DNA of 48,357 nucleotides from the NCBI RefSeq assembly GCF_002812985.1, contig NZ_PGCP01000008.1, positions 17,510 to 65,866 of the forward strand. The letters are read 5' to 3'. The DNA comes from Aeromonas lusitana. GTDB lineage: Bacteria > Pseudomonadota > Gammaproteobacteria > Enterobacterales > Aeromonadaceae. How positions within the stretch are numbered: position 1 is the first letter of the stretch; each line of letters opens with the position of its first letter. The position numbers and the translations under genes are program-made. The notes under the pieces are model-generated. The model was not told the DNA's origin and made no database searches. It was given only the letters and a program-made list of their open reading frames with translations. Positions 33,690 through 42,866 of the stretch are shown here, in pieces.

Positions 33690-34030
33690 TGGTGTGAACT
33701 ACCTGTCTGAAAGTGCTGCTGCTATCAAAAGAACTGCGCAGTCATATCCGGGTGGATAATTATCCTGCTTGTTCAGCATAAAATGTTTATTGGTGTTATA
33801 TCGCTCGCCGTGGCGGCGGGGGCCAAGTAAATCGATTATCGCGTGGCAAGGCAAGTGGCCTGACCAAATCAAAAATATTCCACTGGGTAATTAATTAAAC
33901 AAAGAGAATGCTGCTGGTTTTAAGTGAAAAGCTAATCTTATAAGCTGCTGTGAGGCGGCCTCTTATGGTGCCCGGCGCTTCTTGGTTAAGCTGTCATAAG
34001 GACCCCCGGCAGGATTATCATCTGAGGCCA

Positions 34031-34114
34031 GAACCCAGAACCCAGAACCCAGAACCCAGAACCCAGAACCCAGAATCCTGAATCCTGAATCCTGAATCCT
34101 GAATCCTGAACCCA
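34031..34114. repeat. Heptanucleotide tandem array, two unit types
   Basis: Six GAACCCA units (34031-34072), five GAATCCT units (34073-34107), then one GAACCCA (34108-34114) and degenerate remnants (GAGCTCT). The two units differ at two bases and are grouped, not mixed. A 7-bp period changes reading frame with each unit gained or lost. It is intergenic, between brnQ and kdgT. Confidence 0.95.
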
Positions 34115-34657
34115 GAGCTCTGAAAGCTGCTGTGGGTACGTTCCTCAGGGCACGACCTCGGCAGCCATTGTAGAACCAAGGTTGCCGAGTCATCCATGTC
34201 TGCCCATCCTGGGCAATCCCTTGCGGCGTGATGGCTATCGGCGCCCTATCGAGATGGGAGTGGGGAATAAGACTTCTCTTCATCTCGTTTGACACAAGCT
34301 ATATAGATCTGCGATAGAGGCTCACATGGATATTTTCTTGGCTGTAAATAAACATTGGCCAAATGGCTTGTTATGGTCTCACCTTGTCTAAGGGGAGTGT
34401 GTCTCTGCCTTGGTAACAGGGAGGGGCTTATTTTCTCTTGGTCTTCATCGGTAATATGTGCTCAATCCCTACAAAAACAGCTAAATGATCCATTGAGTCT
34501 TTTGAGAATGACAAAGGAGAGGGGCTGTAAAAATAATAGTGGTGTGGATAGGTGATAGTTAATCTCTTGGAAAGAGATAAACCATCATGGATAAAAGTGG
34601 CGGCGTCTTTTAATTGAAGAGGCAATCACCAGTTCAGAAGAGAACCGTAAAGAGAAA

Positions 34658-34683
34658 CCCCCAGGCATGTTATATACCTGGGG
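34658..34683 (-). terminator. Terminator of the kdgT operon
   Basis: CCCCAGG (34659-34665) pairs with CCTGGGG (34677-34683). On the minus strand the stem is followed by GTTTCTCTTT. It lies ~45 bp past the kdgT stop. Confidence 0.75.
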
Positions 34684-34726
34684 CCGTTAGATAGGAGAAT
34701 ATACGGCTCCCCATCAGGTGTTTATA

Positions 34727-35722
34727 TCAAGCGCGGCGAGCCTTGGCTTGTACCGGGTCGATTCTTGTCTCTTCCTTTACCGAGAATCGCTTGCTGTAGA
34801 GTGCTGTGAGGATCGGCACCAGAATGGCGGTGACGATGACACAAGTGGCAACCAGCGCGGTGGCAGAGGGGGCGATGGCGGCAAAGTCCGGGTTCATCTG
34901 GGCAATGATCATCGGGTTGGCAACGGCGGCACCTGCGGTGGAGGAAGCCGCGACCCCGGCAGTGCCATTGCCACCGGCCAGCCACTTGTCGGCGAAGATC
35001 AAGGGGATACCCGTGATGACGATGACAGCCAGGCCGAGCAGGATCCCAAGCAGACCCGTGTCTATGATGACGGAGAAGTTGATGGTATTACCCAGTGCGA
35101 ACCCGAAGAAGGGGATCAGGGTGCCCGTGGCCTTGCTGAAGAACTCCTTCAGATCCGGGTCCAGGTTGCCAAGGGCGAAGCCAATCAGGAAGGGCAGGAT
35201 GGCACCGACGAAGTGATGGCCCTGGAAGGAGGCGAGCCCGGCCGCGCCCAGGATGACCATGGTCATCAGGGGGCCGGATTCGATGGACATGAGGACGAAG
35301 GCGCCGGACTCTTCTTTGGTGCCGTACTGGTTCATCAGGCTGGCATAGAGGCCGCCATTGGTCATGTCCATGGCGGAGACGATGGCCAGGGTAGAGAGAC
35401 CGGCAAGCATGCCTGCCTGAATGCCGTGCTCAGGGATGAGGTGGGCGGCCAGCAGCGCGACCAGCCAGGCCACCGCAATCTTGGTGACGACCAGCACGCC
35501 GGATTTACGCAGCACTGTGCCGGTGGCGCGCAGATTGATGGAGGCGCCGATACAGAAGAACCAGACCGCCAGGATGGGCACAGTCCCCGTGATGATCCCC
35601 TTGGTGAAGCCGCCATAATATTCGGCAGTACCCGGGGCAAACGTATTGAGGGTCGCCCCCAGCAACAGGGGGATCAACATGATCCCGCCCGGGATCTTGT
35701 CCAGTGTTTGTTTGATCTTCAT
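34727..35722 (-). CDS. kdgT: 2-keto-3-deoxygluconate permease
   Basis: A 331-residue inner-membrane KDG:proton symporter with ~10 membrane segments. Seen: N-terminus [53 protein letters not shown] and [19 protein letters not shown], all conserved in KdgT. The ATG at 35722 follows GAGG. It is the last gene of the kdgK-eda-yhcH-kdgT operon, so imported KDG is phosphorylated by KdgK and cleaved by Eda. Confidence 0.95.
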   Translation of the reverse strand: MKIKQTLDKIPGGIMLIPLLLGATLNTFAPGTAEYYGGFTKGIITGTVPILAVWFFCIGASINLRATGTVLRKSGVLVVTKIAVAWLVALLAAHLIPEHGIQAGMLAGLSTLAIVSAMDMTNGGLYASLMNQYGTKEESGAFVLMSIESGPLMTMVILGAAGLASFQGHHFVGAILPFLIGFALGNLDPDLKEFFSKATGTLIPFFGFALGNTINFSVIIDTGLLGILLGLAVIVITGIPLIFADKWLAGGNGTAGVAASSTAGAAVANPMIIAQMNPDFAAIAPSATALVATCVIVTAILVPILTALYSKRFSVKEETRIDPVQAKARRA

Positions 35723-35778
35723 ACCAACCTCATGAGTGATAAATAGCAATAATGAAAACTGTGGTGTTCGATGACGGT

Positions 35779-36282
<504 letters not shown>

Positions 36283-36352
36283 CTAAGCGACGCGTGCTGG
36301 CACGCGGGTATCGCCTGACGAGAGGGTGAACTTGGGGTACGCCTTGGTGATG

Positions 36353-36374
36353 GAGGGCAGGTCATCCTGCCCTC
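36353..36374. terminator. Hairpin between eda and yhcH
   Basis: GAGGGCAGG-TCAT-CCTGCCCTC, a 9-bp stem without a clear U-run. It may attenuate or protect the 3' end of kdgK-eda mRNA rather than terminate. Confidence 0.45.
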
Positions 36375-36381
36375 ATAAGGG

Positions 36382-37002
36382 TCAGAGGGTGGCCACGGCG
36401 TCGTGCACCAGGGCACCAATCTTGTCCCATTCTTGCTGGTCGACGAGATCGGCGGGCACCATCCAGGTGCCGCCACAGGCGAACACCGAACGTTGGGCCA
36501 GATAATCCTTCACGTTGGCGGGGCTGATGCCGCCGGTGGGCATGAAGCGAACCGGGTAGACGGCGCTCATGGCCTTGAGCATGCCGAGGCCGCCGGAGGG
36601 CTCAGCCGGGAAGAACTTGAGGGTACTCAATCCCAGCTCCATCGCCTGCTCGACCAGGCTGGGGTTGTTGACCCCGGGGATCATCGGTACGCCGCGCGCC
36701 TGGCAATACTGGACTATCCGCGGGTTGAGCCCAGGGCTCACGATGAAGTCCACTCCGGCCTCGATGGCTTGATCCACCTGGGCCGTGGTGAGCACTGTGC
36801 CCGCCCCTATGATCATGTCGGGGAAGGCCGCCCTCAGCTGACGGATGGCCTCTGTGGCCGCCGGCGTGCGGAAGGTGATTTCGGCGCTCGGCATGCCGTT
36901 GTCCATCAGGGCACGGCCGAGGGCGACGGCATCATCGGCGTTCTTGATGGCGATGACGGGGATGATCTTCAGGGCGGACAGTTTTTCAAGCAATGCTGAC
37001 AT
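36382..37002 (-). CDS. eda: KDPG/KHG aldolase
   Basis: A 206-residue class I aldolase cleaving 2-keto-3-deoxy-6-phosphogluconate to pyruvate and glyceraldehyde-3-phosphate. Seen: Schiff-base lysine K129 in STLKFFPAE, E41 in AEITFRTPAA, and GAGTVLTTAQVDQAIEAG and PTGGISPANVKDYLA. The ATG at 37002 has GAGG at 6 nt and overlaps the kdgK end by 17 nt, so it is translationally coupled. A longer N-terminal extension in frame lacks family likeness. Confidence 0.96.
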   Translation of the reverse strand: MSALLEKLSALKIIPVIAIKNADDAVALGRALMDNGMPSAEITFRTPAATEAIRQLRAAFPDMIIGAGTVLTTAQVDQAIEAGVDFIVSPGLNPRIVQYCQARGVPMIPGVNNPSLVEQAMELGLSTLKFFPAEPSGGLGMLKAMSAVYPVRFMPTGGISPANVKDYLAQRSVFACGGTWMVPADLVDQQEWDKIGALVHDAVATL

Positions 37003-37951
37003 GGGATGCCTCACTGGGAAGATAAGGGGTGGATACGGGCATCGCTGACAGGGGAATGATGGCCCCGCGATGCTGAATGACGGTACTGGCCAGCCGATGG
37101 GCGTAGCGGGCAGCGGCGGCAACCGAATGCCCGGCCAGTCGGCTGGCGAGGTAGCCGGCGCTGAACGAGTCGCCAGCGGCCGTGGTATCTATGATGCGCT
37201 CTGGCGCAAGGGAAACCGCCAGCACTTCGCACTGATGATCCCCCTGCATGATGAGGCAGGGCTCGGCGCCCCGCTTGATGACAATCTCACCCACCCCCAG
37301 CGCCTGGGTGCGGGCCAGGGTCTGCTGCTCATGCTGGTCTCCCCACAGGGCGAACTCATCGTCCAGGGTCAGGAAGGCGAGATCGGTCAGGGCGAGCATG
37401 GCGCTATATGTCTGCTGGGCCGCCTCACGGCTCTCCCACAGACGGGGCCGGTAGTTGTTGTCAAAGGCGACCTTTACCCCCAGAGCGCGGCATTTGGCGA
37501 CCTGCTCAAGCAGGGTCGTTCGATCGGCGGGGGAGAGGATGGCGAGACTGATCCCGCTCAGGTAGAGGTAATCAAAGCGCTGCAGCTGTTGGCAGACCTG
37601 TTCGGCCGCCTCGCCCTGCAACCAGTAACGGGCCGCCGCGTCATTGCGCCAGTAGTGAAAGGTGCGCTCTCCCTGCTCGTCGGTCTCGATGAGGTAGAGC
37701 CCGGGCAACTTGTTGGGCAGGCGCTGCACCAGATCGGTACAGACCCCTTCCTGCTGCCACTGGTCGAGCATGGTACTGCTGATGGCATCCGTCCCCATGG
37801 CGCTGACATAGTGCACGTCCGCGTCTGTGTTGGCGCGCGCCAGGTAGACGGCGGTGTTGAGAGTGTCCCCTCCAAAGTGACGCACGATATCCGTCTTGCT
37901 TTCGGACAACTCGATCATGCACTCACCGATGACAGCAACCTTGATAGACAT
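36986..37951 (-). CDS. kdgK: 2-keto-3-deoxygluconate kinase
   Basis: A 321-residue PfkB/ribokinase-family enzyme phosphorylating KDG to KDPG. Seen: MIELSESKTDIVRHFGGDTLNTAVYLAR and the anion-hole/catalytic motif DTTAAGDSFSAGY with D261 (positions 255-267). The ATG at 37951 has GGGAGG just upstream; a GTG four codons earlier is unlikely. It is the first gene of the operon, with a KdgR-like box 58 bp upstream. Confidence 0.95.
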   Translation of the reverse strand: MSIKVAVIGECMIELSESKTDIVRHFGGDTLNTAVYLARANTDADVHYVSAMGTDAISSTMLDQWQQEGVCTDLVQRLPNKLPGLYLIETDEQGERTFHYWRNDAAARYWLQGEAAEQVCQQLQRFDYLYLSGISLAILSPADRTTLLEQVAKCRALGVKVAFDNNYRPRLWESREAAQQTYSAMLALTDLAFLTLDDEFALWGDQHEQQTLARTQALGVGEIVIKRGAEPCLIMQGDHQCEVLAVSLAPERIIDTTAAGDSFSAGYLASRLAGHSVAAAARYAHRLASTVIQHRGAIIPLSAMPVSTPYLPSEASHVSIA

Positions 37952-38008
37952 AAGCCCTCCCACTTTTTGATGTAGCCATTCTATTTAATGAAACCAAACT
38001 ATCAAATG

Positions 38009-38028
38009 AATTGAAACGATATTTCATT
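38009..38028 (-). promoter_or_regulatory. KdgR operator upstream of kdgK
   Basis: AATTGAAACGATATTTCATT matches the KdgR palindrome (AATGAAAC-N-GTTTCATT type) closely. A second, weaker AATGAAACC half lies at ~37987. KdgR is an IclR-family repressor released by KDG, so the whole operon is probably induced by its substrate. Confidence 0.7.
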
Positions 38029-38559
38029 AAAGTGTGATTAAGCGCAAACAGCCGACGAGGAGGGGGCCAGAACCACCATGAAATACCTATTTTGAGTAAC
38101 ATGACGTTCACCGGCTGACACGATTTCCACACGGGATGACGGGTTTTGGTCATGGCTGATCGCGCTGATCATCAGTAGGGGCTGGCAGGATCGTCGATGC
38201 TGCCATGCCAGGCGCCTGGGTTGAGCACACAAGAAGGGCTGTCGCATAGATGAACAGAAGGGAAGGTCTGCAAGAGGGGGTTAACCGTTGGCAGGGAAGA
38301 GCAGGGGGGTTGGTGAGCATCAGGACAGAGCTGGTAGCGGAGATCGTTCCACGCCCGTTCCTGCTGCATGCCATCACCTGTCGGCGGTTGTGAAAGACCA
38401 AGAGGTTCGCTATGAGATTGAGGTCTACTTCTTACCGGTGTTGCCAACGCGAGTGTCAGTCAACCGAGTATTGCAGAGGTACCACTCCGCTCGAATACGG
38501 GCAGGGGAGGGATCTTGTGGGCATTCTCGCCCACCTTGATTACCAGTCAGGTGGAAAGC

Positions 38560-38577
38560 GGCCCTCCGTAGAGGGCC
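38560..38577 (-). terminator. Terminator of rpmE2-rpmJ2
   Basis: GGCCCTC-CGTA-GAGGGCC, followed on the minus strand by GCTTTCC, ~35 bp past the rpmJ2 stop. Confidence 0.6.
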
Positions 38578-38610
38578 AGCGGTAGTAAACAATACAAGGC
38601 AGCAGCCGGA

Positions 38611-38736
38611 TTAGCGCTGGCGCGCCTTGAACCTCGGATTGCTCTTGCAGATCACGAACAGCTTGCCGCGGCGGCGCACTATCTGGCAGTCCGGATGACG
38701 GGACTTGGCCGACTTGAGGGAAGAGAGCACCTTCAT
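38611..38736 (-). CDS. rpmJ2: Ribosomal protein bL36, alternative form (YkgO-like)
   Basis: A 41-residue ribosomal protein beginning [20 protein letters not shown] and ending [11 protein letters not shown]. It is the zinc-independent paralogue: the four-ligand zinc motif of normal L36 is not complete. AAGGAG precedes the ATG, which overlaps the rpmE2 stop (ATGA). It is expressed with rpmE2 when zinc is scarce, freeing zinc from the ribosome. Confidence 0.93.
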   Translation of the reverse strand: MKVLSSLKSAKSRHPDCQIVRRRGKLFVICKSNPRFKARQR

Positions 38737-39002
38737 ACCTTCTCCTTGTTTTTATTCAAGAATTGACCGAAGCGTTGGCCAAAGCGGGCTACCTGTCCTT
38801 CCTTGCCGACCTGTTTCTGCTTGCCGGTATAGAAGGGGTGAGAGGCGCTGGAGACATCCAGCGTCACATAGGGGTAGGTGTTGCCATCCTCCCATTGCTT
38901 GGTGCGGTCCGTCTTGAGGGTTGAACCAATCAGGAAGTGAGCGTTGGTGGTCAGGTCGTGAAACAGGACTTGACGGTATTCGGGGTGGATATGGGGGCGC
39001 AT
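38733..39002 (-). CDS. rpmE2: Ribosomal protein bL31 type B, zinc-independent (YkgM-like)
   Basis: An 89-residue protein with family text [19 protein letters not shown] and [15 protein letters not shown]. It lacks the CxxC zinc motifs of type A L31, so it is the C-minus form that replaces RpmE under zinc starvation. AAAGGA precedes the ATG. A Zur box lies directly upstream, and the stop overlaps rpmJ2. The two genes make one unit. Confidence 0.96.
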   Translation of the reverse strand: MRPHIHPEYRQVLFHDLTTNAHFLIGSTLKTDRTKQWEDGNTYPYVTLDVSSASHPFYTGKQKQVGKEGQVARFGQRFGQFLNKNKEKV

Positions 39003-39013
39003 GATTGTCCTTT

Positions 39014-39030
39014 GTGTTATGTTATAACAA
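39014..39030 (-). promoter_or_regulatory. Zur box upstream of rpmE2
   Basis: GTGTTATGTTATAACAA matches the gammaproteobacterial Zur consensus ATGTTATANTATAACAT at 14 of 16 defined positions. It lies 12-28 bp upstream of the rpmE2 ATG, overlapping the likely -10 region, so zinc-bound Zur would block expression. Confidence 0.8.
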
Positions 39031-39209
39031 TAAAATGATGCGCCGGATGAGAATTTATATCAACGACTTTTTATTGTCTGCAGAACAGACCTGGGTGCTT
39101 ACCACAAGAAACAGTCACCGGAAGAAACGGAGCGAATCTGTACCAGATGAACGGATTGATGGCGTGATGGAGGGATAAGTGCAGGCGGGCTCTTTACTTT
39201 TTTGTTTTA

Positions 39210-39225
39210 CTGTATAAAAATACAG
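39210..39225 (+). promoter_or_regulatory. LexA (SOS) box upstream of dinI
   Basis: CTGTATAAAAATACAG is a CTGT-N8-ACAG LexA site in the form TACTGTATAAAAATACAGTT, 25-40 bp upstream of the chosen dinI start. DNA damage induction is expected. Confidence 0.85.
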
Positions 39226-39249
39226 TTATATATCATGGAGACGTATCCT

Positions 39250-39504
39250 ATGCGCCTGGAAATCATCATCGACAGAAAACATCAGATCCCCACCACGACC
39301 ATGGAGGCGCTGCGTCAGGAACTGCTCAAGCAGTTGGGCGAGCCGTTTCCCGATGTGCATGTGCGGGTCGCACCGGGCAGTGCCATGGCACTGACGGTCA
39401 GTCGTGCCAGCAAGGAGGACAAGGAGCTGGCAGAGGCCATGGTGCAAGAGGTGTGGGAAAACGCCGATAGCTGGATGCCGGAGTCGGAAAATGCCGACAC
39501 CTGA
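39250..39504 (+). CDS. dinI: DinI-like SOS protein
   Basis: An 84-residue DinI-family protein that modulates RecA filaments during the SOS response. Seen: MRLEIIIDRKHQIPTTTMEAL, GSAMALTVSRASKEDKELAEAM and the acidic ending VWENADSWMPESE, matching E. coli DinI. The ATG at 39250 matches the family start; GGAG lies 9 nt upstream. An earlier frame start would overlap the LexA box and is rejected. It is a single-gene unit with its own LexA box and terminator. Confidence 0.92.
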   Translation: MRLEIIIDRKHQIPTTTMEALRQELLKQLGEPFPDVHVRVAPGSAMALTVSRASKEDKELAEAMVQEVWENADSWMPESENADT

Positions 39505-39566
39505 CAGCTTCGCCATCGCTCATGTGGGGCTGACAACTTGGTCAGCACACCACTGATGAAACAAAA

Positions 39567-39592
39567 AAACGCAGCCCTGGCTGCGTTTCTTT
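39567..39592 (+). terminator. Terminator after dinI
   Basis: AAACGCAGCC-CT-GGCTGCGTTT followed by CTTTG, 63 bp past the dinI stop. Confidence 0.8.
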
Positions 39593-39683
39593 GTTGGGGC
39601 GCCGCGGCACTCAACGCTCAATGTGGGTCATTCCTGGTGGATCATTCAGCGTTGAAGAGTACGCAGCCAACTTGCCGCGCCGG

Positions 39684-40508
39684 TTACAGCCCGGCCCAGC
39701 GTTTGAGGCTCTCTATCTGCACCCTCTGATTGGCTTGGGTTATGTCGCCGTTGGCTCGCAGGGCCTTGAGGGCTATGGGCAGGGCGCTGCGCACCTCGTC
39801 GGCGTTCATGCCCGCCTGCAGGGCCGGATGGTAGGCAAGCTTGAGCAGCACATAATCGAGCCCGGTCGGGAAGCTGTCGACGCTGCGATCGTTGAAGATG
39901 GAGGGGAATACCTTGTCCGAGTCGTTGGGCAGCCCCATCACCTGAGTGAGTTCTTCCACCACGCAGTCGAGGAAACGCCCCTTGTCCCGGCTGTAATCCA
40001 CCGGAATGATGATGGTCGCCCGGGTGATTTCAAAATGGGCATTGGTGGCGAAATTGGCCAGGCAGATCCCCTCCTTGAGGGCGATCTTGACCGAGCCATC
40101 CTTGCCTATGGTGCGACCGGCCCAGTTCGCCATCTGTTTGCGTTGGGTCATGATGAGGGTGAGGTTGGGGTTGGTTTCCACCAGCTTGATGGGCTGACCC
40201 GTGATCCGGGCCAGATGCTGGCTCTGTACCTTGACCACCTCGGCCTGCAGTGGCTTGTCGCCGTATTCGTTGATGAGCTTGAGGCGGATGGGGCTCTGCC
40301 AGCGGGAGAAGCGCACATGCTGCTCATGGCCGTATTCCCGCTTCATGGCGATCTCGAGAAAGCTCTGGGTCAGGTAGTCGTCGCTCTGCCAGCGCTCTGC
40401 GGCCAGCGCCGTCGGCAGGCATAACAGGGAGGCCAGCCAGAGACACAGCCCACGGCACCTGGCGCCATGGCGAATCGCGAGTCCTGTGAGGGGTCGCCAT
40501 GGGATCAT
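39684..40508 (-). CDS. Exported DUF2927 protein with degenerate zincin-like motif
   Basis: A 274-residue protein with a hydrophobic N-terminal signal (WLASLLCLPTALA). Residues 185-196, EELTQVMGLPND, align with the metzincin-type HELGHxLGLPHD pattern, but the first and third His are Glu and Gln and the Asp is kept. DUF2927 proteins resemble this. A catalytically dead zinc-protease fold is the simplest reading. AAGGAGG precedes the ATG at 40508. It is 25 bp downstream of a real HELAH metallopeptidase gene, in one operon. Confidence 0.75.
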   Translation of the reverse strand: MIPWRPLTGLAIRHGARCRGLCLWLASLLCLPTALAAERWQSDDYLTQSFLEIAMKREYGHEQHVRFSRWQSPIRLKLINEYGDKPLQAEVVKVQSQHLARITGQPIKLVETNPNLTLIMTQRKQMANWAGRTIGKDGSVKIALKEGICLANFATNAHFEITRATIIIPVDYSRDKGRFLDCVVEELTQVMGLPNDSDKVFPSIFNDRSVDSFPTGLDYVLLKLAYHPALQAGMNADEVRSALPIALKALRANGDITQANQRVQIESLKRWAGL

Positions 40509-40533
40509 GTTTCCTCCTTGAAACCGGATAGGG

Positions 40534-41037
40534 TCAGCGCGCCGATCGCTCAATGTCGCGCCAGGTGAGCCAGAGCCTGAGATCGAACTCCAGTTGATGA
40601 TAGTCCGGTTCCATGTGCTGACAGAGCTGGTAAAAGCTCTTGTTGTGATCCTTTTCCTTCAGGTGGGCCAGCTCGTGCACCACTATCATCTTCAGGAACG
40701 CGGGATGGGCCTCCTTGAACAGGGCGGCGATGCGGATTTCGTTCTTGGCCTTGAGTTTATTGCCCTGCACCCGGCTGACATAGGTGTGCAGGCCAAGGGC
40801 ATCCTTGATCACGTTGATCTTGCCATCGAAGATCACCTTGGAGAGCGGGGCCGAGCTCTTGAGGTAGCGGTTCTTGAGCTCCATGGTGTAGGCCAGAAGC
40901 GCCTTGTCACTCTGGATGAGGTGGGTGTCCGGGTAGCGCTTGGCCAGCACGTCGCCGAGCTTGTTTGCCGCAATCAGCTGTTGTACCTGGGCCTTGAGGG
41001 GCTCTGGGTAGCCTCCCAGATAGGTCAGTTCCGCCAT
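40534..41037 (-). CDS. YgjP-like M48-type metallopeptidase
   Basis: A 167-residue cytoplasmic protein. Seen: the zinc-binding HELAH at 121-125 with H131 (KDHNKSFYQLC), as in the YgjP/DUF45 family. Relatives are hydrolases, some reported active on nucleotides, and the true substrate is unsettled. It starts MAELTYLGG and runs directly into the DUF2927 gene. It has no membrane segment. The pairing suggests the two proteins are functionally linked, but this is inference. Confidence 0.82.
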   Translation of the reverse strand: MAELTYLGGYPEPLKAQVQQLIAANKLGDVLAKRYPDTHLIQSDKALLAYTMELKNRYLKSSAPLSKVIFDGKINVIKDALGLHTYVSRVQGNKLKAKNEIRIAALFKEAHPAFLKMIVVHELAHLKEKDHNKSFYQLCQHMEPDYHQLEFDLRLWLTWRDIERSAR

Positions 41038-41138
41038 GAGTTCTTACTCGTCACATCAAAAAAGAGCGTCATTGTAATCATGACGCACCGGCTTGAAAAC
41101 TGCGGGTCTCCCTCGTACTCTTTCTCGCCCCTCATGAC

Positions 41139-41170
41139 AAGGGCCGTCATCGTTGCCAATGACGGCCCTT
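41139..41170. terminator. Bidirectional terminator between ygjP-type gene and glycosyltransferase gene
   Basis: AAGGGCCGTCAT-CGTTGCCA-ATGACGGCCCTT, a 12-bp perfect stem ~30 bp from the glycosyltransferase-like gene's stop. Confidence 0.85.
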
Positions 41171-41198
41171 CGCCCCATATCAATCAAAGCGTACCGGG

Positions 41199-42842
41199 TC
41201 AGCGCCGACGATAGAGGCCGGGATCCACCTCTTCATAGCGCTCCGTCAGGTACTGATAGAAGGCGAGGCTGGAGGGGGAGCTCGGCTTTTTCAGCTCGTC
41301 CGCGACTCGATCCGGCTTGGCGATGATAAATTTGGGCTCCTGACGTTTTACATCCGCCAGCACCCGCTCGCGCACGTCATAGGGCGGGTTGACGTTGGCA
41401 AAGAAGAGGTAGGCGGACGCCGGCTGGCGATCGGTCCAGAGGTAATATTGCGGCTGTATGCCATCGACCCAGATCTTGTCGGCGGACGTGGTCTCGGCCT
41501 TGATCCGATCGACCCGCACCTGGGCCGGCGGGTTGAACGGCTTGCCCTTCAGGTTGCCTTCCCAGGCGTTGTTGAGCAGCAGTGCCAGCATGGCCAGGGA
41601 GGCGAGCCAGGGGGTGGCGCTGCGCACATCCCAGGCGCGCCACAGGGGCACCAGGATCAGCACAGGCAGGGCCCACAGCAGGCTGTTACCAAGCACTTCC
41701 CGCACCCGTGGGAGCGACCACTCCTTGGTGCTCCAGCCGTAGCCGAGTTGCTGGGCCAGCAGCCAGCTGGCGGTCAGCACCACCAGGGAGATGCAGAGCA
41801 GCCCAAGCGCATCGGATTGCTGTTCGCTGCGATCCAGCAGGCAGGCGAGCGGCAACAGGCCGAGCTGCAGATAGAGCACATCGTAGTGATCGAACACATG
41901 GCCGGAGACTGAGTTGGCTACCAGGGTGAACAGCACCCCGAGCAGGGTGGCGGACAGGGCGGGCAGGTACCACTCCTGGCGGCGGCTCAGCATCAGCAGG
42001 ATGAAGGCGGGCAGCAGCATGATGAGGCCGGTGCGCAGCAGGCCGACGCTGCCGACCTCGGGGGAAAAGCCGTTGCCATAGCTGCCCTCGAAGAAGATGC
42101 CGAAGGCGTAATACTGGAACTCGGCCAGCAAACCATGGTGCTGGAAGTAGGCAAACAGCGGGCCGCCGACCAGCGCCAGCCCCAGCAGGCTGGAAAACAA
42201 CAGGGCAAAGGCGCAGCGCCACTGCTCGCGCAGGCACCAGGTGCAGAACAGCACCAGGTACCAGGCACCCCAGAAGGCACCGTTGTTGGTGCGCATCCAG
42301 GCGACGATGGCGAAGGTGATGGCCGCCACCAGGGCCGGTCCCCAGCTGAAGCGCTTGTCCAGCAGCATGGTGATGAAGGCCCACTGGGCGATGAGGGCCA
42401 GATGGAATGTCCAGTCCTCGGTCATGTTGCCGTAGTAGTAGCGGGTGCCGTAGAGCGCCAGCAGGGCCAGCATGCTGCCAAGCCGGGCGCGCAGGGAGAG
42501 GCCGAGCTGGGCGAAGGCCTGCCAGCTGGCGAGCAGCCCGAGCCAGCACAGCGCCCACTCCAGCAGCCAGATCCCGAAGAAGCCGCCCATCCCGTAGCCC
42601 AGCGCATCGAGGGCGAAGATCATGGGGCCCTTGATGTCGATCATGTCCCGATAGAGCACGCCCCCCTCGCTCCACATCTTGCCCATCACGGCGAACAGCG
42701 AGGCATCGAAGCCCGGCGCCATGCCATGGAACAGCGGGTTGCGCAGGCAAAACAGCAGCGCCATCAAGGCGGTGAGCAGGATCACCAGCGGCTTGAGCCC
42801 CGGGTTGTGGCGTTGTGGGGTAAAGCGGATGGTGTGATTCAT
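41199..42842 (-). CDS. Large polytopic membrane protein, glycosyltransferase-like (GT-C type)
   Basis: 547 residues with about 11-12 membrane segments, then a soluble C-terminal ~100 residues (KIWVDGIQPQYYLWTDRQPA...). The first loop GFDASLFAVMGKMWSEGGVLYRDMIDIKGP has the acidic residues seen in PMT/ArnT-type lipid-linked glycosyltransferases. It probably transfers sugars from a polyprenyl phosphate donor in the envelope. No polysaccharide genes are adjacent, so its acceptor is unknown. The start at 42842 has a weak Shine-Dalgarno. The ~107-bp tandem repeats begin 24 bp upstream. Confidence 0.75.
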   Translation of the reverse strand: MNHTIRFTPQRHNPGLKPLVILLTALMALLFCLRNPLFHGMAPGFDASLFAVMGKMWSEGGVLYRDMIDIKGPMIFALDALGYGMGGFFGIWLLEWALCWLGLLASWQAFAQLGLSLRARLGSMLALLALYGTRYYYGNMTEDWTFHLALIAQWAFITMLLDKRFSWGPALVAAITFAIVAWMRTNNGAFWGAWYLVLFCTWCLREQWRCAFALLFSSLLGLALVGGPLFAYFQHHGLLAEFQYYAFGIFFEGSYGNGFSPEVGSVGLLRTGLIMLLPAFILLMLSRRQEWYLPALSATLLGVLFTLVANSVSGHVFDHYDVLYLQLGLLPLACLLDRSEQQSDALGLLCISLVVLTASWLLAQQLGYGWSTKEWSLPRVREVLGNSLLWALPVLILVPLWRAWDVRSATPWLASLAMLALLLNNAWEGNLKGKPFNPPAQVRVDRIKAETTSADKIWVDGIQPQYYLWTDRQPASAYLFFANVNPPYDVRERVLADVKRQEPKFIIAKPDRVADELKKPSSPSSLAFYQYLTERYEEVDPGLYRRR

Positions 42843-42866
42843 GGGTGACCTGTTCCTGCAGGGAAG

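Larger units (their letters stand above)
33690..34726. other. 1-kb AT-rich intergenic island
   Basis: It holds the brnQ promoter (palindrome GGATAATTATCC at 33754-33765), the heptanucleotide array, and an AT-rich stretch (34300-34650) unlike the GC-rich surroundings. A minus-strand frame at 33963-34295 reads through the array and is not convincing as a gene. No tRNA or insertion sequence is seen. Confidence 0.5.
37952..38610. other. Intergenic stretch upstream of kdgK and downstream of rpmJ2
   Basis: It holds the kdgK promoter with KdgR-like sites near 37986-38028, and the rpmJ2 terminator at 38560. The ~500 bp between have no convincing gene or RNA, only short frames on both strands without family likeness. 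Confidence 0.45.

Noticed and set aside
34031..34114. CRISPR array
   Set aside because: The units are 7 bp with no spacers, so this is a simple heptad repeat.
36353..36374. Full terminator splitting the KDG operon
   Set aside because: The stem has no U-run, and the four genes share a pathway and strand, so read-through is more likely.
38150..38447. Overlapping short minus-strand frames upstream of kdgK
   Set aside because: Different frames overlap, none has a start signal or family likeness.
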